Source: Byssothecium circinans
Lineage: Eukaryota; Ascomycota; Dothideomycetes; Pleosporales; Massarinaceae
Assembly (NCBI GenBank): GCA_010015675.1
Contig: ML976977.1
Coordinates: 1,046,712-1,110,711 of the forward strand
Reading direction: 5' to 3'
DNA length: 64,000 nt
The position numbers were made by a program, and so were the translations under genes. Below the pieces are notes generated by a model. It ran no database searches and was not told where the DNA came from. It saw nothing but the letters and a program-made list of their open reading frames with translations. Positions 34,647 to 46,195 of the stretch are shown here, in pieces. How positions within the stretch are numbered: the stretch's first letter is position 1; every line of letters begins with the position of its first letter.

Positions 34647-35190
34647 CTGTGGCATAATATTGAAACTATCACTATGAACATAGTAACATAATGATGATAG
34701 CCCGGGGGCATCCGCCCTATGAAAGTGTCAGACGGGCAATCCGTTCTACGCAACGATTATCCCGAGCATTATGGCTCAGTCTAGGCATCCCTACCGCAGA
34801 GACGACGTATAAGCGGTCGTACTCCCACCATTGTGGTTCTCGCGGACTTAAATGTGTGTTATTTTCGGTACAAGCAAACGCCAATAATGCGTTTCTCGAA
34901 TTTTTGCAAATATGTTCGATATGATGACGGGGAGAAGGCTAGTTGAGACGGAGATGGTTGTAATTTGTGTGGTCTTTTCCAAGCGAGGGGTGGTGCATCT
35001 GTCGGCTCTCAACCTTGGAAGCCCCACCCCACCTTGAACGGGCAGCTAGCCTTGCCGCATCCAAAGTCATTCCTAACAAAAACACCGCCACGCTATTCTC
35101 CTGTCTTTGGCCCACATAGGGGTCTTAGGGCGCGACGTCTGCTCAGGAACTTATTGCACTGAATGATCTCATCTCAGCTCCCTGATAGCC
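34647..35190. other. Intergenic; probably includes the first exon of the Fig1-like gene
   Basis: I could not identify the missing exon. Nothing else is recognised. Confidence 0.4.
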
Positions 35191-37373
35191 GTGGCCATGC
35201 CCCCCACAAGCCTAAGGACGTCGCTGGATGATCTCCTGACAATCACAGCTCGCGCATCTAACACTGCTCAAGCTGAGGACTTATCTCCGGAGGCTTCAAA
35301 CAAACCACTGCCACCCGATGGACCTGACAGATCGTATTTCAACCGGATCTTCACCTATGCGCAGAGATTGAGCCATCTGAACAGTCTTATTTTACCCTAC
35401 AGTCACGCATATGCTGGTCGGATCTGTGTCGTAGACATACAGCCTGCGGCAGTGCATGTCTTCCTACCGATTGAACCAGCATATGGAGACCAGGGTGTGC
35501 TACTGACCGAATCTAAAGCCCTGCGAGCACGGTCTGGGCAAGGGGACCACACCACCAAGCTCTTTATCGTTGAAGATTTATCCTTTCAACTCCTTGAAAT
35601 CACCGGGCAGGCTTTCCAGTTCACCCATCCGGAGTTGTTTGCTGAGCACGGGTATGGGTCTCGACATTTCCATCACCACGCCCCACCGAGCGAGTGGATT
35701 ACAAGCAGTCTTCAGAAGCCCTTCACCTCAATCAAGTGGTATCGACCCGTCTACCGTCGAGCTGGGGAATACGGCATAGATCTTTCTACGGATATTCGGG
35801 GACTCGTCAGTTTGCAACCACTGAAAATTATTATTCGCATGAGAATTCTGACTATCACCCACAGATATCTTTTCGCTTTCCATATACCGAATCAAGGACG
35901 TGGACGACGACAAATATATTGAGGGGAAATGTTTCCATGTCTGTGACTCAGACGTTTCGGGATGAAATCGACACACCTTTTCTTTGGGAAGAGAAGGCGA
36001 CTGTTCGTCTCTTCAAAACGAATCAAAATACGGAAGGTAAGTGAATATTTGATTTCATCTTCCCATGATAGCTCTGGGCATTTCCTGCCGTGTTGTTCCG
36101 TTATCGTCCTTCCCCGTTTCAACTTGTAGACTGATTTCGCCATGTCCCTGCTACGATGGCTCCACACCTGACGAATAGCAGTTTTAATGTTGCTCGACCC
36201 GTTGCCCGAGCTTTCACATATGCCTGAAGAGGCGACCATTGAAAGTGGAGAGAGAAAGATCCTTCCGTACAAAGCGTTTCGAAAACAACGGCATTTACCA
36301 TTTGCACTGCCATCCACTGTTAGCGAGAACTTTTACCGCGGTCTTACCGAAACTAACTCCACGCAAAGCGATTTGTGTTCTTCTTTCCAAGCTGGCATCT
36401 CTAAATACAGAGATCCGGTTTTCGCCCTTCTGGAAATTATCCACCAGGACATCATCGACAGTTTCACGCTAATGGGAACAACATTGGAAGACATCGCCTC
36501 TCTGCTTCTATGGACGATTTCATCATGCAAGAAAATTTGACCCACTGGAGGAGATTGATGAGCCGCATGCAGAAAGAGGTCGAAACTCTGACCGGAGACT
36601 TCCAAAAATTCACTACAACAACAGATGTCAAACCCGCAGCAAAAGCCCAACGCCTCGTGAACAGCATTGAGAAAGGGGCCGAAAGATTAATGGAGAAGGT
36701 CCGCTAAACTGCGTCTGCCTTGCAAGCGGACATGTCGTTGCTCGAAAGCCGTAGAGGAATCGCACAGGCCGAAGGTGTCACGCGCCTCACGGAACTAGCC
36801 TTCATATTCATCCCGCTAAGCTTCGTCGCTAGTACGTTCAGCATGCAGATCCACGAACTTGAGCCTAGGGTTCCACTGGCGGATTTCATCATAGTATCCG
36901 TCGTTACAACTCTTGTCATTTACAGTGTTCGAGTGCTGGTCTCCACAGGTCCTTTCAAGCGCGCGAAACGCGCTGTGATGGCGAAGGCCCGGAAGTATAA
37001 TGGACTCAGTCCTAACGATCCTGTGCCTTTTAGCAAGTTCGTAATGTGGCTGGCCCGCGAATTAGCGTATGGTGATGATGGGCGGACATGGCAGTTCTGG
37101 CTTATCGTGAGCGCCGTGGCACTGTCCGTTGTGCCAACAGTGTTCTTGTGGACGCGACAGGCACTGGATGTGAGTTTCAGGGCAGTTGGTACCCTTATTC
37201 TGGTTCCTATGGGGTTTACATTTACGTGGCTATTTGTTTCGAACCTCGATATGTCGGAAACCGCACCGTGGTGGGGCTTTTGGGCTATACAGAATCGCGC
37301 GGCTCGCTGGATTGGTCGAGAACGTGAACGCCGTCGACGGGGTCCGAGACAAGGCGATTCGTCTGAGGTGTAA
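35191..37373 (+). pseudogene. CorA-like Mg2+/metal transporter family gene with multiple disablements
   Basis: The N-terminal soluble part (from MAMPPTSLRTSLDD) reads well to about 35750 (SIKWYRPVYRRAGEYG), after which the coding frame jumps by one base to the frame reading FATTENYYSH and SRTWTTTNILRG. An intron at about 36036-36179 (GTAAGT...GAATAG) then leads to LMLLDPLPELSHMPEEA. A second frame jump occurs near 36500 at a CTCTCT run. In the next segment, KGAERLMEKVR is followed by TAA (36705-36707) and then in the same frame by ALQADMSLLESRRGIAQAEGV, the hallmark of this fungal CorA-like family. LAFIFIPLSFVASTFSM and two C-terminal TM regions follow, ending 37373. Two apparent frameshifts plus one nonsense codon mark it as a pseudogene. 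Unrecognised introns could explain a frameshift but not the stop. Confidence 0.7.
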
Positions 37374-38627
37374 CCAACCCTCCGCGAGAGCTTAGAATGA
37401 GCTTTCGACACCTGTGAAGGGAAGTTGTCTTAAGCCGTTGGACCGCCTCTTCCAGTAAAAGCTCTTATATGCCAAATTGTATAAACACGGTAATGATATC
37501 TTTACTACGGTATTCTCCTCCACGTATTTCTTTTAGTGGAAAATCGGCTCCTCTCTCGCAGGTTATCGCCTTATGATGGCTAAAACTGAAGACTAAATAT
37601 AGTAACCAGAGCCAAACGAAGAATTCAACAGGATTTATAAAACATCACACGCCCTTCACTCTGTTTTACTCGTAAGCATGCAAAATTCAGGGAGATTGCC
37701 GCTGAAATCCGCGCAATCTTCCCACTCACTGGGCGATGCTGCATGCCTTCTATCTGGCCTAATTATGGTCACTCATTATGGTGTTATACTGTTATACTTT
37801 CATACCTGTTTTCAATAGATTTGGTATGTGTAGACTTGTGAGGTATAAGGTGGGGCCCCCCTGTCCTTGTCTTTGTTGATGAAAATAGCTGCGATAAATC
37901 GAAGTGCACATGTTTCTGCTGCTGCACCCCAGTGCCAGGTGCCCAGGTGAGTCAAATCACGTGACCATATACAGACAGCGGAACCCTGCATATCTAATTT
38001 CGCACCCCTTTCTATGCTCCACAGAAAAATGACAAACGATTCGGTAGGAGGGCCTTGCTTGGCTCGTTCTCGTTCTGGTGCCATGTCGACTCGTTCGGTA
38101 GAGGGGAGGGAAGCCATGAGTTGCCACTATGGTGGCGTAGCATGTTGTAAGGTGATTTCGTGATGACAATAAGGAGGGATTTGGTTTCAAATATCAGGAA
38201 ACAGATCGGACGTCTCGATACATAGGATGGATGCTAAGATGCAGCTGGATATTAAATGGATGCCGCTGATATCATACTTCTTAGAGTAGTGCGTGCGTAG
38301 GCGTATCCGTGGTGACTACCTCCGGGCTTGGCTAATGCAGGCCAGCAAATGAGGCTACTCTTATGCGAAACACTGACCATGAAACGCCGCGGGTGTTGCC
38401 AACAGCCTACTTTTGTGCGCCCCGTAAACATTCGTGACATTCACTCGATGCTTATCGTAAACCTGACCAGCTGCGACTCCTGACGTCGTTTTACCTCCAC
38501 ACACTCAGCCTTCGCATTCACACCCGCTGCACCACACCGCACGTCAGCCCAGCACCACAGCCGCCGATACCCCTAAAAACGGTCTAAATTTAGTGCCCAG
38601 TCAGGGTTCTCCCCCAACAGCACCCGC
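37374..38627. other. Intergenic, 1.25 kb
   Basis: The segment 38490-38640 is C-rich and likely the promoter/leader of the coiled-coil gene. No gene or RNA is seen in the rest. Confidence 0.5.
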
Positions 38628-38678
38628 TTGACTGCTCCGAGTCCCTGGCTACGGTTTCAGTACCAACCATACTTCACG

Positions 38679-40683
38679 ATGTCAACGACGGCGAGGAAGC
38701 CGGCACCACCGGGCACTCCTGGCCGCGATCAGGCCGGCAAAGTTTCATCGTCTCCAGGCGCCGCGAACCGCACGCCCACCGCCCGCGCTTCGACCCCAAC
38801 TTCGAACAGTGCCAACGGCGTTGCGAGAACGAGATCGGTCAGGTCAGGCGTTAATGGCACTCCGGTATCTGCGCGCGCCGCTGTGAGACGGCCCACACAC
38901 TCGTCCAACCTCAGCATGAGCTCATCGCAGGTCGAGGGCCTCGACGACGAAGCGGCCCGCGAAGAGGCGGCAGCATACATGGCAGAGCTCAAGGACCGGT
39001 TACAAAAGGCAGAGAACGAGGCGGGCGAGCGCAAGAAGCAGATTGAAGTGCTCAATGCACGGCTAGATGAGGCGCTGCAGGAGCAGATGAAGCTCGAGGA
39101 GCGCGCCCATGAAGAGGAGGAAAAGGTTGAGTCACTCGACAACGAGAAGCGCGAGCTCACCCGTCAACAGCGCGAGCTCGAGAGCATATACGAAGCTGAG
39201 CGCGCGCAGACGATGAAGGAAAAGGAGGAGGCACAAACGAAAGAGGATGAACTACAGCAGACGATCCAGCGATTGAAGGAGGCTATGGCTACCAAAAACA
39301 TTCAGCTGAATGGCGAGGGCGAAGAAGCAGGCAAGTTGTCGCGCACATGTAAGCGCTGTTCCAAGCCGCCACACCTGTCACCCATCATCGCTGACACATG
39401 ATACAGCCAGTTTCCGCAACAACCCCTCCCGCAACAGCTCGTCCCAAAACCTAGAGACGACCAGTTCGTTCGCCCCACCCTCCTCCGTCCAGCGCAGCGA
39501 CTCGCGCAACCACTCTAAACTCATTCACCAAAAGGACAAGATCATCGAGGATCTGCGTCTCGAAATGGCCGAGATACATATCAAGTTGATGGAAGCGGAG
39601 AATGCCGGCGGAGGACGCATGCGCGATCTGGAGAAGCAGCTTCTTGAAACACGCATGACCAATGCTAGACTCATGGAAGACAACGAGAGCTTCCAGCTCC
39701 TTCTTGGTGAAAAGACGCTCAACGGAGATCTTAGCCGGGGCGAGTTCCTGCGTCCAACGTCACCCACTGAGGAGCGCGCACCGTCCCGCGACGGCCCTAT
39801 GACCAGTCTCGCCGATGAACTTGACTCAGCCGAAGGACAAGAAGGAGAAATCATCCGCAAACTCGAAGCCGAGATTAACAACCTGAAGGGCGAGAATAAG
39901 GCTCTCACATTGTACATTAACAAGATCATCGGCCGCCTCCTCACCCACTCGGGGTTTGAGTCAGTCTTGGGCGATGACCACGCGCCTCCAAACACCGACA
40001 AGGAACTGCCACCTCCACCACCGCCAAAGGAGAACGAAAATCAGGGCTTCCTCGCGCGGGCGAAGTCAGTTGTTGGTGGCCGCAACAAGCCTCGTCCCAT
40101 GAGCTACGCCGCGCCGCCGCCGCAACAGAACATGCACGAGGACCCGAATCTCGCACCCAGCATCCCGCTACAGCGCTCACAGACGGGCCAGACATCCAGG
40201 AGCAGCAGTTACCAAAACCATCGGCACTCCACATCTGACGCGCCCGTGCCCGGCGCTGCCAATGTCATTACGAATATGTTCCGTATGCCACCGCCCGCCG
40301 CGAACCCTGGGCAAACCTCACCCGGCATCGTTTCCCCACGAAACTCGTTCTTCGGACTCCCGATCAATGGCGCTGGAGGCGGGAACAGCAATCCCTCTTC
40401 CCGCGTTCCATCATCCAGCAATGTTCCTATCAAGGAAGAGAAGGACGAGAAGGACGACGCGAGGTCCACGCTCTCGTCTGAAACTGGACACGTTGATACG
40501 CCCAGTCCCCCTCGATCGAAGGAGACGAGCACTATGACGGGGAAGCAGATGCGTCCGCTACGCCTCGTGCAGAACGAAGAAGCTGCTATGCGTGAGCGCA
40601 AGGCCGCGAATCGCACGTCGTGGTTCGGCGGGTTCTTTGGCGGTGCCGATCAGCACAAGGCGCCTGAAGCTGCTCCCCAGTAA
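38679..40683 (+). CDS. Coiled-coil protein of fungal M-protein-repeat-like type
   Basis: Exons 38679-39348 and 39407-40683 join over a 58-nt intron (phase 1) to 648 aa. ATG at 38628 would add 17 aa; I prefer MSTTARKPAPPGTPG, which has a better context (ACGATGTC). The N-terminal ~90 residues are Ser/Thr/Pro-rich. Residues about 95-215 and 260-420 form long Glu/Lys/Gln-rich coiled coils (ELKDRLQKAENEAGERKKQ, HQKDKIIEDLRLEMAEIHIK, NKALTLYINKIIGRLL). A poly-Pro stretch (LPPPPPPKENEN) and a long disordered region follow, and the C-terminus ends in SWFGGFFGG. It is cytosolic or cytoskeletal by composition. I recognise the architecture as conserved in ascomycetes but know no proven function. Confidence 0.82.
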
Positions 40684-41247
40684 ATCCATTCTCTCAACCT
40701 TTCGGACGTCACATCATGATCTTTACCACCATTTCACGGTACATGTACGGACGGAGTGTCTCTCCGAATGAATGCAAATAATATATTCCTAGGTATGTTT
40801 TAATGAGCGGCGGCGGCATAGGGCTTCGACACGAAGCCATGCAACACAGAATCATGTAGGAGTCGGGCCTTCACGCACAGGTTGGAGTAGGTGGTGATTG
40901 ATCAAACTCCAAAGTTTTTTGTATACCCCCCACCTTTTATTTTTGGTTTAGACCATGTTATTGGGAACTGCGGATGCGGATGCGGATGCTCAATGCTCTT
41001 TTCTTGGTTTTGGATGAGAGATGAGGGATGAGCTTCGATGAGATGGATGGGATATGTAGGGCGTTGAATGGTATTGTTTTGACTTTTTCTAAAGTACGAA
41101 TTTGGTTCTCTTCTGTGTGATTGTTGGGCTTTACTTCTCCGACCTTTGCATTCATACCAACTGTCCTTCCCTCCATCTCTTTTGCCCTCCCAGTCCCCTT
41201 TCACCTTCCTCTGACCCCCTGCTCCCCATATCCCCGCCCGTCTCCTC
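40684..41247. other. Intergenic between convergent genes
   Basis: A short GCGGAT hexamer repeat lies at about 40968-40990. No gene is seen. Confidence 0.5.
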
Positions 41248-41565
41248 CTAATTCCCGATCTCCGTCTCTTCCACAAACCCCTCGTCCTCGTCCTCGTCCT
41301 CATCTTCCCCCCCATCGCCCTCCTCCTCCTCTTCCTCACGACCATCATCACCACCAACATCCAGCACATCCCCCGGCAAAACCGACAAACTCTCCCTCCG
41401 TCTCATACACCACGGGCACAACCCCTCGCGCCTATACACCTTCTTCATGCGATACGGACACGCCTGAGGCTCGAGATTGCATGTCGATGCGTGCGTGCAG
41501 TGCGGGTACGTAATGTGGAGGAGCCAGGCGCAGGTTGTGCAGGTTGTTAGGAGGGCGTGGCACAT
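41248..41565 (-). CDS. Small cysteine-rich protein with acidic tail
   Basis: A 105-aa ORF starts at MCHALLTTCTTC. The first ~60 residues hold about nine cysteines and several histidines (CTTC, HCTHASTC, CPYR, CPWCMRR), suggesting a metal-binding or disulphide-rich fold. The last ~40 residues are mainly Glu/Asp from a simple GTCCTC-type repeat. The frame stays open 124 codons upstream, but that part is low-quality sequence and the MCH start resembles a family of short fungal Cys-rich proteins. No signal peptide is obvious. Function unknown. Confidence 0.5.
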   Translation of the reverse strand: MCHALLTTCTTCAWLLHITYPHCTHASTCNLEPQACPYRMKKVYRREGLCPWCMRRRESLSVLPGDVLDVGGDDGREEEEEEGDGGEDEDEDEDEGFVEETEIGN

Positions 41566-42332
41566 GGTGTGGTTCAGTACTTGTCGGGCGTTTTTGTGTG
41601 GGGGATGGGTTGGGAGCGGGATGTTGCTGGGATGGGATGGACTGTGAGGAGGTGGGATGGAATGCGATGCGATGGTGGTTGACTGGTAACGGGTTGGAGT
41701 TGTGACGTGTCTGGTGATGATGATATCGTTTTCGTTGCCGTCGTTGTTGATGTCAGTGTGTTGTTGGTGGAGTTGGTTGAAATAATTCTTGCGAGCGCAG
41801 AACACGAGCCTTTCGGGTTTTAGAGATGTACAGTCGCCGTGTGTGTTCTGCAGGGACTCCTTTCTATTATTTAAGCTGAGATTGGGTGTGTTATACATTT
41901 CGCAGACTTGTGTGCTTGCTTTGTTCCAAAAAAGCAAAACGGGGGGAAACAGTTTGTTCGTGGTGTTGTTGCTGAGACAAACTGTTTTCTCTGCTTAAGC
42001 GGACCGCGCTTTCTTTTCTCTTCGATATGAGGAGGGATAAGGCAAGACAGAACGAGAAAATAAATTTATTCTTGTGTAAAACAAGCCAGTGGTTGTTAGT
42101 TTGTGCTATGTGGTCATGTTTGTGCTTTGATTTTGCTGAGTTGGAAAGCTGGTGTTTCTGCTCTTCAAATGGTCGCATACAGCACGACCAGTGCACTGAG
42201 ACAAACGGGAACTTGCATGAGATAGAATGGATCAGTGAGGTATCGCATATGAAAAAGAAGTCTAAGAAAAATTGAGACCACCGCCCCGCAGCCCATCCCC
42301 CGCACTATCCCGCCAGCGTTATCCTTGGTCTT
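41566..42332. other. Intergenic upstream of the small Cys-rich gene
   Basis: Mostly G/T-rich on the plus strand. An ORF overlaps in frame with the small gene but lacks coding character. No other feature. Confidence 0.45.
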
Positions 42333-44413
42333 TCACCTCCGCTTATGCACCAGCGTCCTCACCTGTCCAAGCGCTTCCATGGTCTCCTCGCATAACTCCT
42401 CAGTCACTTCCTCCACCTTCTCCTCATACCTCTCGGCCCCGAAAGCGGCATGCCCTTCCTCCCTATTGTCCTCCCGCCAGACATCCAGCAACGTCGCATT
42501 CTCCCCAAATTTCTGCACTAGTTCGTTTTTGCGTTTCCGCTTCGCCTCTTCTTTCAGGTACAGCGATAACAGCCTCTTCTCTTCACGGTACAGCTTATGC
42601 TGTGTAAACTGCGCAAAGAAGGAATTCACCGTGCCGTTTTGCAGGTTCTCCCTCATCCTCTCCACCTCCGCGTCCGTCATCGTGCTCCACTTGGGTAGTT
42701 TGGCACGCTTAGCTGCTTTCCTCGCCTTCTTTTCTTCCTCATCCTGTTTTCCTTTGTCGTTGAACAGGTTCGAGGTGGACGACCAGGCGAATCCCAGAGG
42801 TGTCCATACTATTGTATAGGACGGCACAAACCAGCTGTTTTCCAGCTCGCCTGCGAATCTCTGGGGTCGAATCTCTGCACTCCAGCCCCGTTCTATTGGT
42901 AGCTTGGCCGACCTGCGGACGGTCATGATGTATTTGAAGGCGATAGCAGTGTTGCGTTTGGTGAGGAAAGCCCGTGTGTCATCGGCAGAGGCAGTGTGGA
43001 ATAGGAGGAAAAGGTTGTCAAGCTTCTCGAAATGCGCAATCTCATCCAGGACGTCAAAAGGCCACGCACCGTCGGTGACGCATATGTCAATCATGAGCTG
43101 ATCAACGTTCTTGCAAGACTCTCGAAGCTCCGATAGCTCTGCGGCTGTCAGCGAAGGGACGTTGCCCGCGTTCCCGTACAGAGAACGTGCTCTAAGCGTT
43201 TCCAATCCTGGCATCATCCTGATTAGGCTGGGTGACAGGATGCTGTAGCCGTGAGGGTAGTCAGCAGAGTGACAGACTCTCCATGAATCGAAGACTTCGA
43301 GATAGTGCATTTCTGGCATGGAAGGTAGAGATGGTAGAGATGCAAAGTGATCTTCGAGTTCATGCATGTGCCATTCTGGCTCGATTTGGAGTCCCATCTT
43401 CTCCAATTTTGGGGTTCGTCCGATGAACGCGAGGATATGTATTGTTGAAACTCGTAGGCTGGACGTATTGTTAGCAGCCTGCAAATCCAACCAGCAAAAC
43501 TTTAGAGGGGAAAATTGCTTTTCGACGCGTGCTGAATGGTGTCCACGAGCTTTTAGGGCAAAATGTGGTGCCGGCGTCTTACGCAAGTTGCTATCAAGGG
43601 GGTTACTCACGTCTTCAGTTCATCCCATCCGCCCTTCTCACCCCATATAGTCAACTCTTCAGGTGTGAACACGTTATTCATTGTCTGTAGAGTGAATGAC
43701 ATCAACTGAGGAAGATTGGATTTTGCAAATGTTGAGGTCATCACTGGAAAATCGAGATACGAGACAAATGTCGGGGAGATCGCAAAATCCTTGAGCGCGG
43801 TGTTGCGTGAGAGCATCTGCACTAGGTCCCTCTTAAACCTGGGATAGAGCTGGCTCTTCATGCTAGGGCAGAAGTGGAAGATAGTGAGCTGAGAAGCGGC
43901 AGGATGGCGCAAGAAGTTCCAGTTGCTGCCCCGGCAATTGGGCCACTTGACAGTCCACCAAGTTTCTACACCGGGGATCTCGAATGCCGCCTTGGGAAAC
44001 TTGCGGATAATATCGAGTACTTCGTCTGGGAAGCTGATGTGACCGATCCATGTTATCCGCGTAAGGCTTTTGAGTCTCTTTATCAATGCCATGACACTCG
44101 CCAGCCTCTCCTCCAGGGTTTCTGTAAGGTCGCCGGTATCGGTATTGGTGTAGATTCGCAGGATGCGAATAAAAGATGGCAGAGAAGAGCCTTCCTTCAG
44201 CAGTCGATGGAGCAATCGCAAATGCGCTTGGTTCGATAGATTGAAGTTCATGTTTCGGTAGAGCCATGGTGTGGCGAGCTTGTAGAGCGCTCGCGAGCTG
44301 CGGGAAAGCTGGACCAGTGTTTTCCGGTCCGTGAGATATATGTGTTCGAGCAGTACCTCTATACAGTCGTTGTCGAGCTTTTCGAGCAGTTGTGAAAGCT
44401 TTCCCTTTGCCAT
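42333..44413 (-). CDS. F-box-like protein
   Basis: Exons 44413-43611 and 43458-42333 join over a 152-nt intron (acceptor GTCCAG, branch GCTAAC) to 642 aa. Residues about 8-55 are an F-box-like helix set (LDNDCIEVLLEHI, LVQLSRSSRALYKLATPWLYRNM). A long leucine-rich-repeat-like region with repeated LKSLTRI, LPQLMSFTLQTM and MPGLETLRARSL motifs follows. The C-terminal ~130 residues are charged and helical (EEEKKARKAAKRAKLPKW, EEKVEEVTEELCEE). F-box proteins recruit substrates to SCF ubiquitin ligases; the substrate here is unknown. A few short stretches of the second exon read as plain LRR-like sequence. The frame is intact. Confidence 0.75.
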
Positions 44414-44857
44414 GTTGTTGCGCCGCCAGCGTTTTGCTATTTAGAGAGCGTCCAGCTAGGAACTCACTCCTTCGGCGGCGCAGTCCGCTGTAAGGCCGAT
44501 TTAGACTCCGGTAGGTAGGGCGCGATATATTGGCTTGTGTCGAGGCTGAAGTAATGGGGTAAAGGTGGAGAAGCAAGGCTGGAGGTAATATTATTGGGAG
44601 GTAGAACATCTATAGACGCTAAAGACGTCTTACCACTGGCTCTGTTGGTAGGCAAACGCAGAGTCCCAGGTCGTACAAACAGTGTCGCCCAGCACCCATT
44701 GGTCATGCTAGTCTACACGGGAGGTCATCCCACCCGCGCTCGAAACATTGATTACATTATAACTATGTTGTAACAGAATAAGCTAAGCAGTCATTCGACA
44801 GTTGGCAAAATGCCCAATGTCACGAAGTGTTGAGTGGTAAACCGTCTTTCTAAGAGG
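44414..44857. other. Intergenic upstream of the F-box-like gene, ending at the transposon target site
   Basis: No gene is seen. TA at 44858-44859 is the left copy of the transposon target-site duplication. Confidence 0.5.
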
Positions 44858-44859
44858 TA

Positions 44860-44909
44860 CAGCGAGTGGTCAAAAGTTCTTTCCGCTAAGCGAGAAACAC
44901 CAAAACGCG
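44860..44909 (+). repeat. Left terminal inverted repeat of the Tc1/mariner element
   Basis: The block GGTCAAAAGTTCTTTCC, then GCTAAGCGAGAA and CACCAAAACGCG, occurs inverted at the right end. Confidence 0.92.
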
Positions 44910-44942
44910 TGAACGCGTCAACACCTTCAACCCACCACCACA

Positions 44943-46058
44943 ATGCCTAAACCACGTCAGTTTGGTACAGAAATCTCTGGAAATGCCCGTAAAAGGCTAA
45001 ATACTACTCCCCTAGAGCGTGAGCGTATCATCGCTAAGTGGGAAGCCGGGTGTACGACGAGAGAGCTGGCTAATGAGTTTGGCCGCACCACGCGCTGTAT
45101 ACGTCAAATCCTTCAACGATTCTCACACCACCACACCACTAAGGATTTGCCTCGCTCTGGCCGTCCAAAACACCTCTCTCAAAGACAAATCAATCGAATT
45201 AAATACCATATACGAAAGACACCAAAAATCGAGTACAATACGCTCATTAGTGAGATGGGATGGGACCCCCCTACTACTGGCCCCTCACGCTCCACCATAT
45301 ACCGCGCGATTAGAGAAACTGGATTACGGAACTACCGATGCGTCAATAGGCCCAAAATCAACCGTGCGACAGCTATTTTGAGGCTTAAGTGGTGCAGAGA
45401 GCATCGCAACTACCCTTGGCAGCGTCGCACCTATCGCTTCTCTGATGAGTGCTCTATTCAAAAGGGCTCTGGGGCTAATACTGGGTGGGCTTTTCAATAT
45501 CCTGATAAGAGATGGAGTCATAGGATGGTTACTGAGTATACTAAGAGCCGTCCTCCTCAGCAAATGGTGTGGGCGGAGGTGTGGCTTACTCGAAGGGGTG
45601 GTGTACGGAGGAGTGAATTAGTGATCATGAAAAGGGACCTACAAGCCGCCCGCCAAGGATATACGACCCAGAGCTATTTAGAGGCTTTAGAGGAGGGCTT
45701 ATTGCCCTATTACCAACCAGGAGAAATCTTCATGCAGAATAACGCGCCCATCCATACGTCGGGCCCAGCAAAGGATTTCTTGGAGAGGCACGGCATTTGG
45801 GTCGATGAGTGGCCACCCTACTCACCCGACCTTAACCCCATTGAGCACCTTTGGTGGAGGCTTAAAAGGATCATGTATACCGAGTTTCCTCAATTTAACA
45901 ACTACTCAACTGCCCAAGAGCATTGGGATGAGTTTTGTGAGGCTTTGAAGGAGGCATGGCGGAGAATACCGAGTGCGCTCATCAAGCAACTCATCCTCAG
46001 CATGCCCCGTCGAATCGCGGCCTGCAGGCGGGCAAGAGGCTATCAAACAAAATACTGA
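44943..46058 (+). CDS. Tc1/mariner-family transposase, second catalytic Asp replaced by Asn
   Basis: One exon, 371 aa. N-terminal helix-turn-helix DNA-binding region (RERIIAKWEAGCTTRELANEF, TTRCIRQIL), GRP-like linker (LPRSGRPKHLS), a second HTH, and a DDE catalytic domain: first Asp in RFSDECSIQ, second position in FMQNNAPIHTS, and Glu in SPDLNPIEHLWWRLK. Active relatives have QDNAPIH, so the second acidic residue is Asn here. The change needs only one G-to-A step and should abolish transposition by this copy. Length and frame are otherwise intact. Confidence 0.93.
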   Translation: MPKPRQFGTEISGNARKRLNTTPLERERIIAKWEAGCTTRELANEFGRTTRCIRQILQRFSHHHTTKDLPRSGRPKHLSQRQINRIKYHIRKTPKIEYNTLISEMGWDPPTTGPSRSTIYRAIRETGLRNYRCVNRPKINRATAILRLKWCREHRNYPWQRRTYRFSDECSIQKGSGANTGWAFQYPDKRWSHRMVTEYTKSRPPQQMVWAEVWLTRRGGVRRSELVIMKRDLQAARQGYTTQSYLEALEEGLLPYYQPGEIFMQNNAPIHTSGPAKDFLERHGIWVDEWPPYSPDLNPIEHLWWRLKRIMYTEFPQFNNYSTAQEHWDEFCEALKEAWRRIPSALIKQLILSMPRRIAACRRARGYQTKY

Positions 46059-46143
46059 GTATTTATCTACTACTACACCAAATATAGCACCTGTATACAA
46101 TTGCGCTCTCTATATATAGCCTCAATTTGGTTGGGCGTTGGGT

Positions 46144-46195
46144 CGCGTTTTGGTGATTCTCGCTTAGCGGGGAAAGAACTTTTGACCTAGTACTG
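46144..46195 (-). repeat. Right terminal inverted repeat of the Tc1/mariner element
   Basis: Its reverse complement matches 44860-44909 with a 2-base CC insertion, one A/T change and a variable outer ~10 bp. Confidence 0.92.

Larger units (their letters stand above)
44860..46195 (+). mobile_element. Tc1/mariner DNA transposon, complete, 1336 bp
   Basis: The element has ~50-bp terminal inverted repeats, is flanked by TA on each side (44858-44859 and 46196-46197) and encodes a single full-length transposase. Ends read CAGY...RCTG. The inverted repeats match at nearly all positions after the first ~10 bp, so insertion is relatively recent. It lies between the F-box-like gene and the cytochrome b5 gene and disrupts neither. 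Confidence 0.92.

Noticed and set aside
43863..44609. 248-codon minus-strand ORF overlapping the F-box gene
   Set aside because: It is an out-of-frame shadow; the F-box frame continues in phase across the intron.
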